A stretch of 7,249 bases of DNA from GCA-003244245 sp036521655 (GTDB taxonomy: Bacteria; Actinomycetota; Actinomycetes; Mycobacteriales; Pseudonocardiaceae). Location of the stretch: assembly GCA_036521655.1 (NCBI GenBank), contig DATDHI010000178.1, forward strand, positions 1 through 7,249, written 5' to 3'. Position 1 is the first letter of the stretch. Every line of letters begins with the position of its first letter. Under the pieces are notes generated by a model that saw only the letters and a list, made by a program, of their open reading frames with translations, made no database searches and was not told where the DNA came from. Of this stretch, positions 1 through 5,913 are shown one piece after another. Position numbers and translations under genes: made by a program.

Positions 1-1479
1 TATCCCCTGATCGTGCCCGCGATCGGGGTGGTGACCGCGGTGATCGGCGTGTACGTCACCAAGGGTCGGGTGGGCGAACCGGGGCTGCGCGCGATTAACC
101 GCTCATTCTACATCGCTGCGACGATCTCGGCGGTGGCGTGCACGGTGGCCGCCTTCCTCTACCTTCCCAACAACTTCGGCGCACTTGCCGGAATCAGCCA
201 AATCGATGGTCAGCCTCTCGATCAGGTGGTTGGCAGCCCGGCAGTGATCGCAGCGGTCGCCGTGATCATCGGCATCGTGCTGGCCGGGATCATCCTGTGG
301 CTCACCGGCTACTTCACCGGTACCGAACACCGGCCGGTCCGCGACGTCGGCACCAGCTCGCTGACGGGTGCCGCGACGGTGATCCTGTCCGGGATCTCAA
401 TCGGTTTCGAGTCGGCGGTGTACACCGCCCTGGTGATCGGCGCCGCGGTGTACGCGGCGTTCTTGCTGTCCGGATCGGTCACCGTCTCGTTGTTCGCGAT
501 CGCGCTGGCCGGCACCGGCTTGCTCACCACCGTCGGTGTGATCGTCGCGATGGACACCTTCGGCCCGGTCAGCGACAACGCCCAGGGCATCGCCGAGATG
601 TCTGGCGACGTCAAGGGCGACGGCGTAGCCACCCTCACCGAGCTCGACGCTGTGGGTAACACCACCAAGGCCATCACCAAGGGCATCGCGATCGCCACCG
701 CGGTGCTCGCCGCCACGGCACTGTTCGGCTCCTACCGCGACGCCATCCGGTCGGCAACCGCGAACATCGATCTCAATGCGGTGTTCAACGTCTCGGTCCC
801 CAACGTCCTTGTCGGCCTGACCATCGGCGCCGCCGTGGTGTTCATGTTCTCCGGGTTGCTGATCAACGCCGTGTCCCGGGCCGCCGGAGCTGTGGTCTAC
901 GAGGTGCGCAGGCAGTTCCGCGACAACCCCGGAATCATGGATGGCTCGGTACGGCCCGAGTACGGGCGAGTGGTCGACATCTGCACCAAGGACTCGCTGC
1001 GTGAGCTGACCACCCCCGGTCTGCTGGCGGTGCTGGCGCCGGTCGCGGTGGGCTTCGGCCTCGGTGTCGGCCCGCTGGCCGGCTACCTGGCCGGGGCGAT
1101 CATCACCGGCACCCTGATGGCGGTCTTCCTGGCGAACTCCGGTGGCGCCTGGGACAACGCCAAGAAGCTGGTGGAGGATGGTCATCATGGTGGTAAGGGC
1201 TCCGATGCGCATGCGGCGACCGTCATCGGTGACACCGTCGGTGACCCGTTCAAGGACACTGCCGGCCCGGCGATCAACCCCCTGATCAAGGTGATGAACC
1301 TGGTCTCCGTGCTGATCGCGCCGGCGATTGTCGCGGTCAGGGGAGTCGGGGACGTCCCCCCGCTGGCGGGCGCCGGCATCGCCCTGGCTGCGGCGGCGGT
1401 GATCGTGACAGCGGTGGTGGTGTCCAAGCGGCGGTCCACCTCACTGGTGGACGCGGCACCCGCCGAGGTTGCCGCCTGA
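1..1479 (+). CDS. hppA: K+-independent membrane-bound proton-pumping pyrophosphatase, 3' part (5' end outside window)
   Basis: This integral membrane enzyme hydrolyses pyrophosphate to two phosphates and exports protons across the cytoplasmic membrane. The frame is open from base 1, so the GTG at 13 is internal. The 492 visible residues are roughly the C-terminal two-thirds of a family member usually near 700-800 aa. Numbering the first codon as 1, the family's polar motifs are visible: DNAQGIAEM (192-200), the acidic stretch after it with D203, GNTTKAITKG (about 219-228), DNAKKLVEDG (385-394) and GDTVGDPFKDTAGPAIN (410-426). These sit between long hydrophobic segments typical of its many helices. 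Lys223 and Thr226 occupy the two positions that in the literature mark K+-independent H+-PPases; K+-dependent forms have Ala and Gly there. The tail (RSTSLVDAAPAEVAA) is variable sequence. The family is certain; K+ independence is inferred from the signature. Confidence 0.96.
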   Translation, partial: YPLIVPAIGVVTAVIGVYVTKGRVGEPGLRAINRSFYIAATISAVACTVAAFLYLPNNFGALAGISQIDGQPLDQVVGSPAVIAAVAVIIGIVLAGIILWLTGYFTGTEHRPVRDVGTSSLTGAATVILSGISIGFESAVYTALVIGAAVYAAFLLSGSVTVSLFAIALAGTGLLTTVGVIVAMDTFGPVSDNAQGIAEMSGDVKGDGVATLTELDAVGNTTKAITKGIAIATAVLAATALFGSYRDAIRSATANIDLNAVFNVSVPNVLVGLTIGAAVVFMFSGLLINAVSRAAGAVVYEVRRQFRDNPGIMDGSVRPEYGRVVDICTKDSLRELTTPGLLAVLAPVAVGFGLGVGPLAGYLAGAIITGTLMAVFLANSGGAWDNAKKLVEDGHHGGKGSDAHAATVIGDTVGDPFKDTAGPAINPLIKVMNLVSVLIAPAIVAVRGVGDVPPLAGAGIALAAAAVIVTAVVVSKRRSTSLVDAAPAEVAA

Positions 1480-1497
1480 GGTAGGTTCGCCACATCT

Positions 1498-1514
1498 ACG
1501 GTCGGACCGTCCGA
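1498..1514. promoter_or_regulatory. Two interlocked palindromes in the hppA-lipoprotein spacer (possible operator)
   Basis: Two perfect inverted repeats share bases. ACGGTC-G-GACCGT spans 1498-1510 with its centre at 1504. TCGGAC-C-GTCCGA spans 1502-1514 with its centre at 1508. Each has 6-bp arms around one unpaired base. The site lies about 20 bp after the hppA stop and just upstream of the ribosome binding site of the next gene. That position would suit a repressor site or a small attenuating hairpin. No known operator consensus was recognised, and function is inference only. Confidence 0.3.
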
Positions 1515-1515
1515 T

Positions 1516-1530
1516 CTCCTGCTTGAGGAG
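1516..1530 (+). promoter_or_regulatory. Shine-Dalgarno of the lipoprotein gene, paired in a small hairpin
   Basis: GAGGAG at 1525-1530 is a strong ribosome binding site 5 nt before the GTG at 1536, and it decides that start. CTCCT at 1516-1520 is exactly complementary to AGGAG at 1526-1530, leaving a 5-nt loop (GCTTG). In the mRNA the site can therefore fold into a 5-bp hairpin and be hidden. The 8-bp palindrome GAGTACTC (1528-1535) follows directly. The ribosome binding site is secure. Control by masking is only a possibility, because a 5-bp stem is weak. Confidence 0.5.
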
Positions 1531-1535
1531 TACTC

Positions 1536-2087
1536 GTGCCCTCATCCCGTCGCCGGTCCGCTGCGGTGGTCCTGCTGGCGCTCGGTCTCGCGCTCGCCGG
1601 ATGCGGCTCCAGCAAGCCGGCCGCTGCCAAGGACTCCGACCCGACGGCATGGGCCGGGGCGTTCTGCACCGGGATTAGCGACGAGGTCGCAGCAGCGCTG
1701 GCATTCACCAAGGCGCAGCCGACGGCGCAGTCCCAGAAGGACGCCGTGCTGGCCTTCGTCGACGGATCCCAGCAGGCGTTTGCGTCCACCGCCCACCGGC
1801 TGGACGCGCTCGGCCCGCCGAGGATCGCCGACGGGAAGCGTGTGCAGGACACGGCGGTCAGTTACTTCAGCAATACTGCCGGGACCCTTGCCGGCCAGCG
1901 CCCGAAGCTTGCTGCGTTGGACCCCAACGCCCCGGACTTCGTGATGCAGCTCAGCAAACTTGGCGGCCCCGACCTCACCGCGACCAGCGCCCAAGCTCAC
2001 GATCTGGTCAGCAATCCCGAGCTGATGCCCGCATTCCGCGCCTCGCCGGAGTGCCAGAAGCTCGGCACCGCCGCTGCGCCCCGCTGA
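1536..2087 (+). CDS. Small secreted lipoprotein of unknown function
   Basis: This 183-aa protein was not recognised as a named family. The GTG start is supported by GAGGAG 5 nt upstream. The N-terminus is a textbook lipoprotein signal: arginines at 5-7, a hydrophobic stretch over about 9-19, and the lipobox LAGC with Cys23 as the predicted lipid-modified residue. The protein should be anchored on the outer face of the cytoplasmic membrane. A short Ser/Ala/Lys linker follows. The mature domain looks mainly helical and rich in Ala and Gln, and has only two further cysteines, Cys44 (AFCTGI) and Cys173 (PECQKL). These could form one disulfide joining the two ends of the domain. The gene begins 56 bp after hppA on the same strand, so co-transcription is possible, although the spacer holds palindromes. 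A membrane-associated or cell-wall role is a guess from location only. Confidence 0.85.
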   Translation: MPSSRRRSAAVVLLALGLALAGCGSSKPAAAKDSDPTAWAGAFCTGISDEVAAALAFTKAQPTAQSQKDAVLAFVDGSQQAFASTAHRLDALGPPRIADGKRVQDTAVSYFSNTAGTLAGQRPKLAALDPNAPDFVMQLSKLGGPDLTATSAQAHDLVSNPELMPAFRASPECQKLGTAAAPR

Positions 2088-2094
2088 CCTCAAG

Positions 2095-2112
2095 CCGGAC
2101 CACGCTGGTCGG
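2095..2112 (+). terminator. Possible weak terminator after the lipoprotein gene
   Basis: GACCA (2098-2102) and TGGTC (2106-2110) form a 5-bp stem with a CGC loop. Two more C-G pairs are possible outside it if one base (2097) bulges. The stem starts about 10 nt after the stop codon. No T tract follows, which is common for actinobacterial terminators but weakens the call. Confidence 0.3.
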
Positions 2113-2227
2113 GGAGGCACGAACGCTGCTCCGATCGGGCAGTGGCCGGGCTGATTGACCCGCGTGGCGCAACGCTGGATGCGGTTCTCGGCGATGTGTT
2201 ATGCGACGCTGGCTGCTCGCCGGGGCC

Positions 2228-2233
2228 TATGGT
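2228..2233 (+). promoter_or_regulatory. Candidate -10 element for topA
   Basis: TATGGT fits the actinobacterial housekeeping pattern TANNNT. It would start transcription near 2240 and leave a leader of about 75 nt before topA. The best -35 is poor (GCGACG, 2203-2208, with a long 19-nt spacer). A better-looking -35 hexamer, TTGACC at 2155-2160, has no convincing -10 at the right distance. The choice is tentative. Confidence 0.25.
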
Positions 2234-2263
2234 CGGGCGGGGGGTTTGTGCACACTGGTCCGT

Positions 2264-2284
2264 GGGGCCGGGGTGGGGTCGGGG
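2264..2284 (+). promoter_or_regulatory. Four-tract G-quadruplex motif in the topA leader
   Basis: Four GGGG tracts lie at 2264-2267, 2270-2273, 2275-2278 and 2281-2284. They are separated by loops of only 2 (CC), 1 (T) and 2 (TC) nt. This satisfies the canonical intramolecular G-quadruplex pattern with room for four tetrads and very short loops, the arrangement known to be most stable. The G-rich strand is the coding strand, so the mRNA leader would carry the motif as well. It lies 31 nt before the GTG start and 17 nt before the ribosome binding region. Further G runs (2235-2237 and 2239-2244) lie just upstream. The motif is seen directly; folding and regulation are inferred. Confidence 0.6.
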
Positions 2285-2301
2285 AATCACTAGTCGTACA
2301 T

Positions 2302-2314
2302 GAGGTAGGTCGAG
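2302..2314 (+). promoter_or_regulatory. Ribosome binding region of topA
   Basis: GAGGTAGGT (2302-2310) followed by GAG (2312-2314) gives purine-rich Shine-Dalgarno-like sequence ending shortly before the GTG at 2316. GAGG has 10 nt of spacing and AGGT 5 nt. This supports the 2316 start. The resulting N-terminus is a low-complexity Gly/Ser/Arg stretch leading into GRRLVIVESP, as in mycobacterial TopA. Confidence 0.6.
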
Positions 2315-2315
2315 C

Positions 2316-5090
2316 GTGGCAGGGTCGAAGACAACGGCAGGTTCGGGCGGCGCTCGTCGGCGCAGCGGCGCTGGTGGTGCTCCGCGTGCCGTTACTGACG
2401 GTGCAGGATCTAATGGCTCCGGCCGTCGCTTGGTGATCGTGGAGTCGCCCGCCAAGGCCCGCAAGATCGCCTCCTACCTCGGGCCGGACTACGTGGTGGA
2501 GTCCTCCCGGGGACACATCCGCGACCTGCCCCGCGGCGCCGCTGACGTGCCTGCCAAGTACAAGGGTGAACCCTGGGCCCGGCTGGGCGTGAACGTCGAC
2601 CAGGCATTCGAGCCGCTCTACATCGTCACCCCGGACAAGCGGTCCACGGTCACTGAACTCAAAGGGGCGCTCAAGGGCGTCGACGAGCTCTATCTCGCCA
2701 CCGACGGTGACCGCGAAGGCGAGGCCATCGCCTGGCACCTGATAGAGACCCTCAAGCCCACGGTTCCGGTGCGCCGGATGGTCTTCCACGAGATCACCGA
2801 GCCGGCCATCCGCGCGGCCGCGAACAACCCCCGCGACCTGGACCAGCACCTGGTCGACGCGCAGGAGACCCGGCGGATCCTGGACCGGCTCTACGGGTAC
2901 GAGGTCTCCCCGGTGCTGTGGAAGAAGGTGATGCCCAAGTTGTCCGCCGGACGCGTGCAGTCGGTGGCCACCCGCATCATCGTGCGCCGCGAACGCGAGC
3001 GGATGGCTTTCCTGTCCGCGTCCTACTGGGACCTTGCCGCCACCCTGGATGGCGGGGCCGACGCGACGCCCCGCAGGTTCGGTTCCCGGCTGGTCGGAGT
3101 CGACGGCCGGCGGGTCGCCACCGGCCGGGATTTCGGTCCCGATGGTCAGCTCAAGCGCTCCGATGGTGACCTGCTGATCGTCGATGAGGCCTATGCCGGC
3201 CGTCTCGCGGAGGCTCTCGCCGACGCCCCGCTGACCGTCTCGAGTGTGGAGGAGAAGCCCTACACGCGGCGGCCCTACCCGCCGTTCATGACTTCCACGC
3301 TGCAGCAGGAGGCCAGCCGGAAGCTGCGCTTCTCGGCCGAGCGGACGATGCGCATCGCGCAACGGCTCTACGAGAACGGCCACATCACCTATATGCGTAC
3401 CGATTCCACCACGTTGTCGGAGACGGCGATCGCGGCGGCTCGGACCCAGGCCCGCGAGCTCTACGGCGAGCGCTACCTGCACGACGGGCCGCGGCAGTAC
3501 ACCCGCAAGGTCAAGAACGCCCAGGAGGCCCACGAGGCGATCCGGCCCGCCGGGGAGACCTTTCAGACACCGGGCCAGCTGGCCGGCGCGCTGGACGCCG
3601 ATGAGTTCCGGCTCTACGAGCTGGTGTGGCAGCGCACCGTGGCCTCGCAGATGGCCGACGCCCGCGGCACCACCATGAGCGTACGGATCATCGGTCATTC
3701 CGTGACTGGTGAGGAGTGCACGTTTGCTGCCTCCGGTCGCACCATCACCTTCCCCGGGTTCCTCAAGGCCTACGTCGAGACCGTTGACGAGCAGGCCGGC
3801 GGCGAGGCCGACGACGCCGAGCGCAGGCTGCCGCAGCTGACCGAGGGCCAGCGCGTCACCGCCATCGATCTGCGGCCCGAGGGCCATACCACCAGTGCGC
3901 CGCCGCGCTACACCGAGGCCAGCCTGGTCAAGGCACTGGAGGAGCTGGGCATCGGCCGCCCGTCCACCTATGCCTCGATCATAAACACCATTCAGGACCG
4001 CGGGTATGTGTGGAAGCGAGGCTCGGCACTGGTGCCGTCCTGGGTGGCATTCGCGGTGGTCGGGCTCATGGAGCAGCACTTCGGCTGCCTGGTGGACTAC
4101 GATTTCACCGCCGCGATGGAGGACGAGCTGGACTCCATCGCGGCCGGTGCGCAGCAGCGCACCGACTGGTTGACCGGATTCTACTTCGGCTCGGAGCAGG
4201 GCAGCACCATGTCGGTGGCGCATTTGGGTGGGCTAAAGAAGCTGGTCGGGGTCAACCTGGAGGAGATCGACGCGCGCGAGGTCAACTCCATCCGGCTGTT
4301 CGCCGACGAGGCTGGGCGGGACGTGGTGGTGCGGGTCGGCCGCTACGGGCCGTATCTGGAGAGAGTTGTCGACGGGGAGTCGCGCCGGGCCAACCTGACC
4401 GACGACCTGCCGCCCGACGAGCTGACCGTCGAGATCGCCGAGATCCTTTTCGCCACCCCGGTGGAGGGCCGCTCACTGGGCGCCGATCCCGTGACTGGGC
4501 ACGAGATCCTCGCCAAAGAGGGCCGCTACGGGCCCTATGTCACCGAGGTGCTGCCTGACGCGGGCCTTGATGGTGGAGTCGAAAAGGGCGCTGCTAAGAA
4601 GCCCAAGCCCAAGCCGCGTACCGGCTCGCTGTTCAAGTCCATGAGCCTGGAGACGGTGAGCCTCGACGATGCGCTCCGGCTGCTCACGCTGCCCCGGGTG
4701 GTGGGTACGGATCCGGAGACCGGCCAGGAGATCACGGCACAGAATGGGCGTTACGGCCCTTACCTCAAGAGGGGAACGGACTCGCGGTCCTTGACCGACG
4801 AGGAGCAGATCTTCACCGTTACCCTCCCCGATGCGCTGAAGGTCTACGCCGAGCCTAAGCGTCGCGGTCGGCAGGCCGCTGCCAAGCCGCCGTTGCGCGA
4901 GCTGGCCGCGGATCCGGTGACGGGCAAGCCAATGGTCGTCAAAGAGGGCCGATTCGGGCCGTACGTCACGGACGGCGCGGGCGTCAATGCGTCCCTACGC
5001 AAGGGTGACAGCGTCGACACCCTAACCGACGACCGCGCCGCCGAACTCCTAGCCGAAAAACGCGCCAAAGCCCCCGCCGCCAAACGCTAG
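2316..5090 (+). CDS. topA: DNA topoisomerase I (type IA, mycobacterial type)
   Basis: This ATP-independent enzyme relaxes negative supercoils by cutting one strand through a 5'-phosphotyrosine link. The 924 residues compare with about 934 in M. tuberculosis. A disordered Gly/Ser/Arg leader covers 1-37. The TOPRIM domain then starts at LVIVESPAKA, with Glu43 and the DGDREGE metal site (Asp130, Asp132, Glu134). KLSAGRVQSVA is at 208-218, a conserved RPYPPFMTSTLQQEA block at about 319-332, and the catalytic ITYMRTDST follows, with Tyr359 as nucleophile and Arg361 beside it. The C-terminal part has four GR(Y/F)GPY repeats, at 675, 736, 811 and 878, marking the non-zinc C-terminal domains of the actinobacterial type. 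Only two cysteines were seen (468 and 591), so there are no zinc fingers. The protein ends at ...KAPAAKR and lacks the long Lys/Ala/Pro-rich tail recalled for other mycobacterial enzymes. Confidence 0.98.
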   Translation: MAGSKTTAGSGGARRRSGAGGAPRAVTDGAGSNGSGRRLVIVESPAKARKIASYLGPDYVVESSRGHIRDLPRGAADVPAKYKGEPWARLGVNVDQAFEPLYIVTPDKRSTVTELKGALKGVDELYLATDGDREGEAIAWHLIETLKPTVPVRRMVFHEITEPAIRAAANNPRDLDQHLVDAQETRRILDRLYGYEVSPVLWKKVMPKLSAGRVQSVATRIIVRRERERMAFLSASYWDLAATLDGGADATPRRFGSRLVGVDGRRVATGRDFGPDGQLKRSDGDLLIVDEAYAGRLAEALADAPLTVSSVEEKPYTRRPYPPFMTSTLQQEASRKLRFSAERTMRIAQRLYENGHITYMRTDSTTLSETAIAAARTQARELYGERYLHDGPRQYTRKVKNAQEAHEAIRPAGETFQTPGQLAGALDADEFRLYELVWQRTVASQMADARGTTMSVRIIGHSVTGEECTFAASGRTITFPGFLKAYVETVDEQAGGEADDAERRLPQLTEGQRVTAIDLRPEGHTTSAPPRYTEASLVKALEELGIGRPSTYASIINTIQDRGYVWKRGSALVPSWVAFAVVGLMEQHFGCLVDYDFTAAMEDELDSIAAGAQQRTDWLTGFYFGSEQGSTMSVAHLGGLKKLVGVNLEEIDAREVNSIRLFADEAGRDVVVRVGRYGPYLERVVDGESRRANLTDDLPPDELTVEIAEILFATPVEGRSLGADPVTGHEILAKEGRYGPYVTEVLPDAGLDGGVEKGAAKKPKPKPRTGSLFKSMSLETVSLDDALRLLTLPRVVGTDPETGQEITAQNGRYGPYLKRGTDSRSLTDEEQIFTVTLPDALKVYAEPKRRGRQAAAKPPLRELAADPVTGKPMVVKEGRFGPYVTDGAGVNASLRKGDSVDTLTDDRAAELLAEKRAKAPAAKR

Positions 5091-5109
5091 CAATCCCCCC
5101 ACCCCCGTC

Positions 5110-5175
5110 CCGCATTCAGCGGGCTCAGCGTGGTTATCGGGGTGCCAGCGGGGCCGCTGAGCGTGCTGAATGCGG
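5110..5175. terminator. Strong inverted repeat between topA and the next gene, probable topA terminator
   Basis: The 21-nt arms at 5110-5130 and 5155-5175 pair at 19 positions. An outer 11-bp block (CCGCATTCAGC with GCTGAATGCGG) and an inner 8-bp block (GCTCAGCG with CGCTGAGC) are separated by a two-base imperfection. The loop is 24 nt. The repeat begins 19 nt after the topA stop and ends 11 nt before the candidate -10 of the next gene, which fits a terminator insulating the two units. No T tract follows. A dimeric regulator binding site, or both roles together, is the main alternative. Confidence 0.6.
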
Positions 5176-5186
5176 AGGCTGTGCGG

Positions 5187-5192
5187 TACCGT
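5187..5192 (+). promoter_or_regulatory. Candidate -10 element giving a leaderless mRNA
   Basis: TACCGT matches TANNNT and ends 6 nt before the GTG at 5199. Transcription would then start at or within a base or two of the start codon, the usual layout of mycobacterial leaderless genes. No Shine-Dalgarno sequence is visible upstream of 5199. A weak -35 would fall inside the right arm of the preceding inverted repeat. GTG 5196 in the same frame is an equally placed alternative start. Confidence 0.4.
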
Positions 5193-5198
5193 GGCGTG

Positions 5199-5789
5199 GT
5201 GAGCGAACCGACGGCGGACGCCTTGTCCGGTGTCGACGGCACCCAATCGCCCGAGCCGCTGCCCGATCCGTCGAATGGGCGCGGCGCCTGGGGGGACGCG
5301 CCGGACTTGCCGCCGATCAGCCTGCCTCCCCTCCCGGACGCGAGCGTGATGCGGGAAGCCATCGCCGCCGCGCTCGCGGGAGATCCCAGCAGCATGCCGG
5401 ATCAGGCTCCGACCGCACCGCCGGTAGCGCAGCCCGCCACGCCGCCCCCCGCGCCGTCGCAGGGAGGGCTGCCGCCAACCGGGCCTGCCCCTCGTCGCCC
5501 TCCACGCCTACCCGTGAGCGGGCCGGTCACGTCCGCTCAATCGCAGCCACGCAAGCCGGCCGGGTGGCGTTACCGCCCACCGTTGGCCGCGGCGTTCCGC
5601 GAACCCGTGCCGTTGGGTGATTTCCGTCGCCGGATCGCCCGAGAACGCGCCGTACCGCGGCGGCAGTCCCGCAGCGGCGTCAGCCCAGGCGCCCGCATCG
5701 TCATCATCATTCTGTTGATCATCTTCTGGGTGCTGGTGTACAAAGTCGCCACCGGGATCATGGAGACCGTGTCGCACCTCATCCCCTGA
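5199..5789 (+). CDS. Proline-rich protein with one C-terminal transmembrane segment, unknown function
   Basis: The family was not recognised. The longest frame opens at GTG 5130, but that lies inside the inverted repeat. GTG 5199 (MSEPTADALS) follows a TANNNT element at leaderless distance and is preferred, giving 196 aa. Residues from about 30 to 120 are rich in Pro, Ala and Gly with little secondary structure expected. A basic region follows (PPLAAAFREPVPLGDFRRR and RRQSRS). A single hydrophobic helix, roughly residues 167-184 (IVIIILLIIFWVLVYKVA), is followed by a 12-residue tail. The positive charges before the helix predict the N-terminus inside the cell and the tail outside, a tail-anchored layout. 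The disordered part would then be cytoplasmic and could be a docking or phosphorylated region, which is a guess. The gene stands between topA and the lipoprotein array on the same strand. Confidence 0.75.
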   Translation: MSEPTADALSGVDGTQSPEPLPDPSNGRGAWGDAPDLPPISLPPLPDASVMREAIAAALAGDPSSMPDQAPTAPPVAQPATPPPAPSQGGLPPTGPAPRRPPRLPVSGPVTSAQSQPRKPAGWRYRPPLAAAFREPVPLGDFRRRIARERAVPRRQSRSGVSPGARIVIIILLIIFWVLVYKVATGIMETVSHLIP

Positions 5790-5793
5790 CCCC

Positions 5794-5837
5794 CGGCGTG
5801 TCGTGCTCCCGTGCCCGGTGTGTTGTGTTCCCGTGCC
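5794..5837. repeat. 22-bp tandem repeat, two copies
   Basis: Copy 1 (5794-5815) and copy 2 (5816-5837) match at 19 of 22 positions, and all three differences are C in copy 1 and T in copy 2. Both copies end in TCCCGTGCC. The repeat starts 4 nt after the stop of the tail-anchored protein gene. A short inverted repeat, CCGTG-CC-CACGG (5831-5842), overlaps the end of copy 2. The unit was not recognised as a named repeat family. Confidence 0.65.
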
Positions 5838-5857
5838 CACGGAGGCGGCCGGGCGCT

Positions 5858-5913
5858 GTGACAGACTCTGAGCGGGTCGCTGACCGCACGTGAGGGGACC
5901 AGTACGGTGAGTG
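5858..5913 (+). repeat. Conserved leader module, copy 1
   Basis: This 56-nt stretch ends just inside the first lipoprotein gene. It aligns without gaps to 6525-6580 and, with a 2-nt deletion, to 7161-7213. Shared blocks are GTGRCAGACT at the 5' end, GTGARGGG in the middle and ACGGTGAGTG over the start codon. It holds the ribosome binding site (GAGGGG, 5892-5897). This copy is the most divergent of the three. It may also hold the array promoter, but no convincing -35/-10 pair was found. Confidence 0.6.

Noticed and set aside
397..1212. Open frame on the - strand opposite hppA
   Set aside because: A shadow of the pyrophosphatase gene with biased His/Arg/Gly/Asp composition and no ribosome binding site or motif.
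1348..1359. Perfect 12-bp palindrome GGGGACGTCCCC
   Set aside because: It lies inside hppA coding sequence in a GC-rich region, with no sign of a second site or regulatory position.
2155..2436. 93-codon + strand frame running through the topA leader into topA
   Set aside because: It needs a TTG start, has no good ribosome binding site, overlaps 121 bases of topA in another frame, and reads through the G-quadruplex motif as Gly/Trp-rich sequence.
2199..4223. Long open frame on the - strand (674 codons) opposite topA
   Set aside because: It is antisense to a certain gene, its product is low-complexity and rich in Arg, Gly and His with no recognised motif, and such frames are usual opposite GC-rich actinobacterial genes.
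5095..5110. C-rich run after topA as a minus-strand G-quadruplex
   Set aside because: Only three adequate tracts are close together; a fourth would need a loop of about 20 nt.
5130..5198. N-terminal extension of the proline-rich membrane protein from GTG 5130
   Set aside because: The start lies within the 21-nt inverted repeat with no ribosome binding site. GTG 5199 has a promoter element at leaderless distance.
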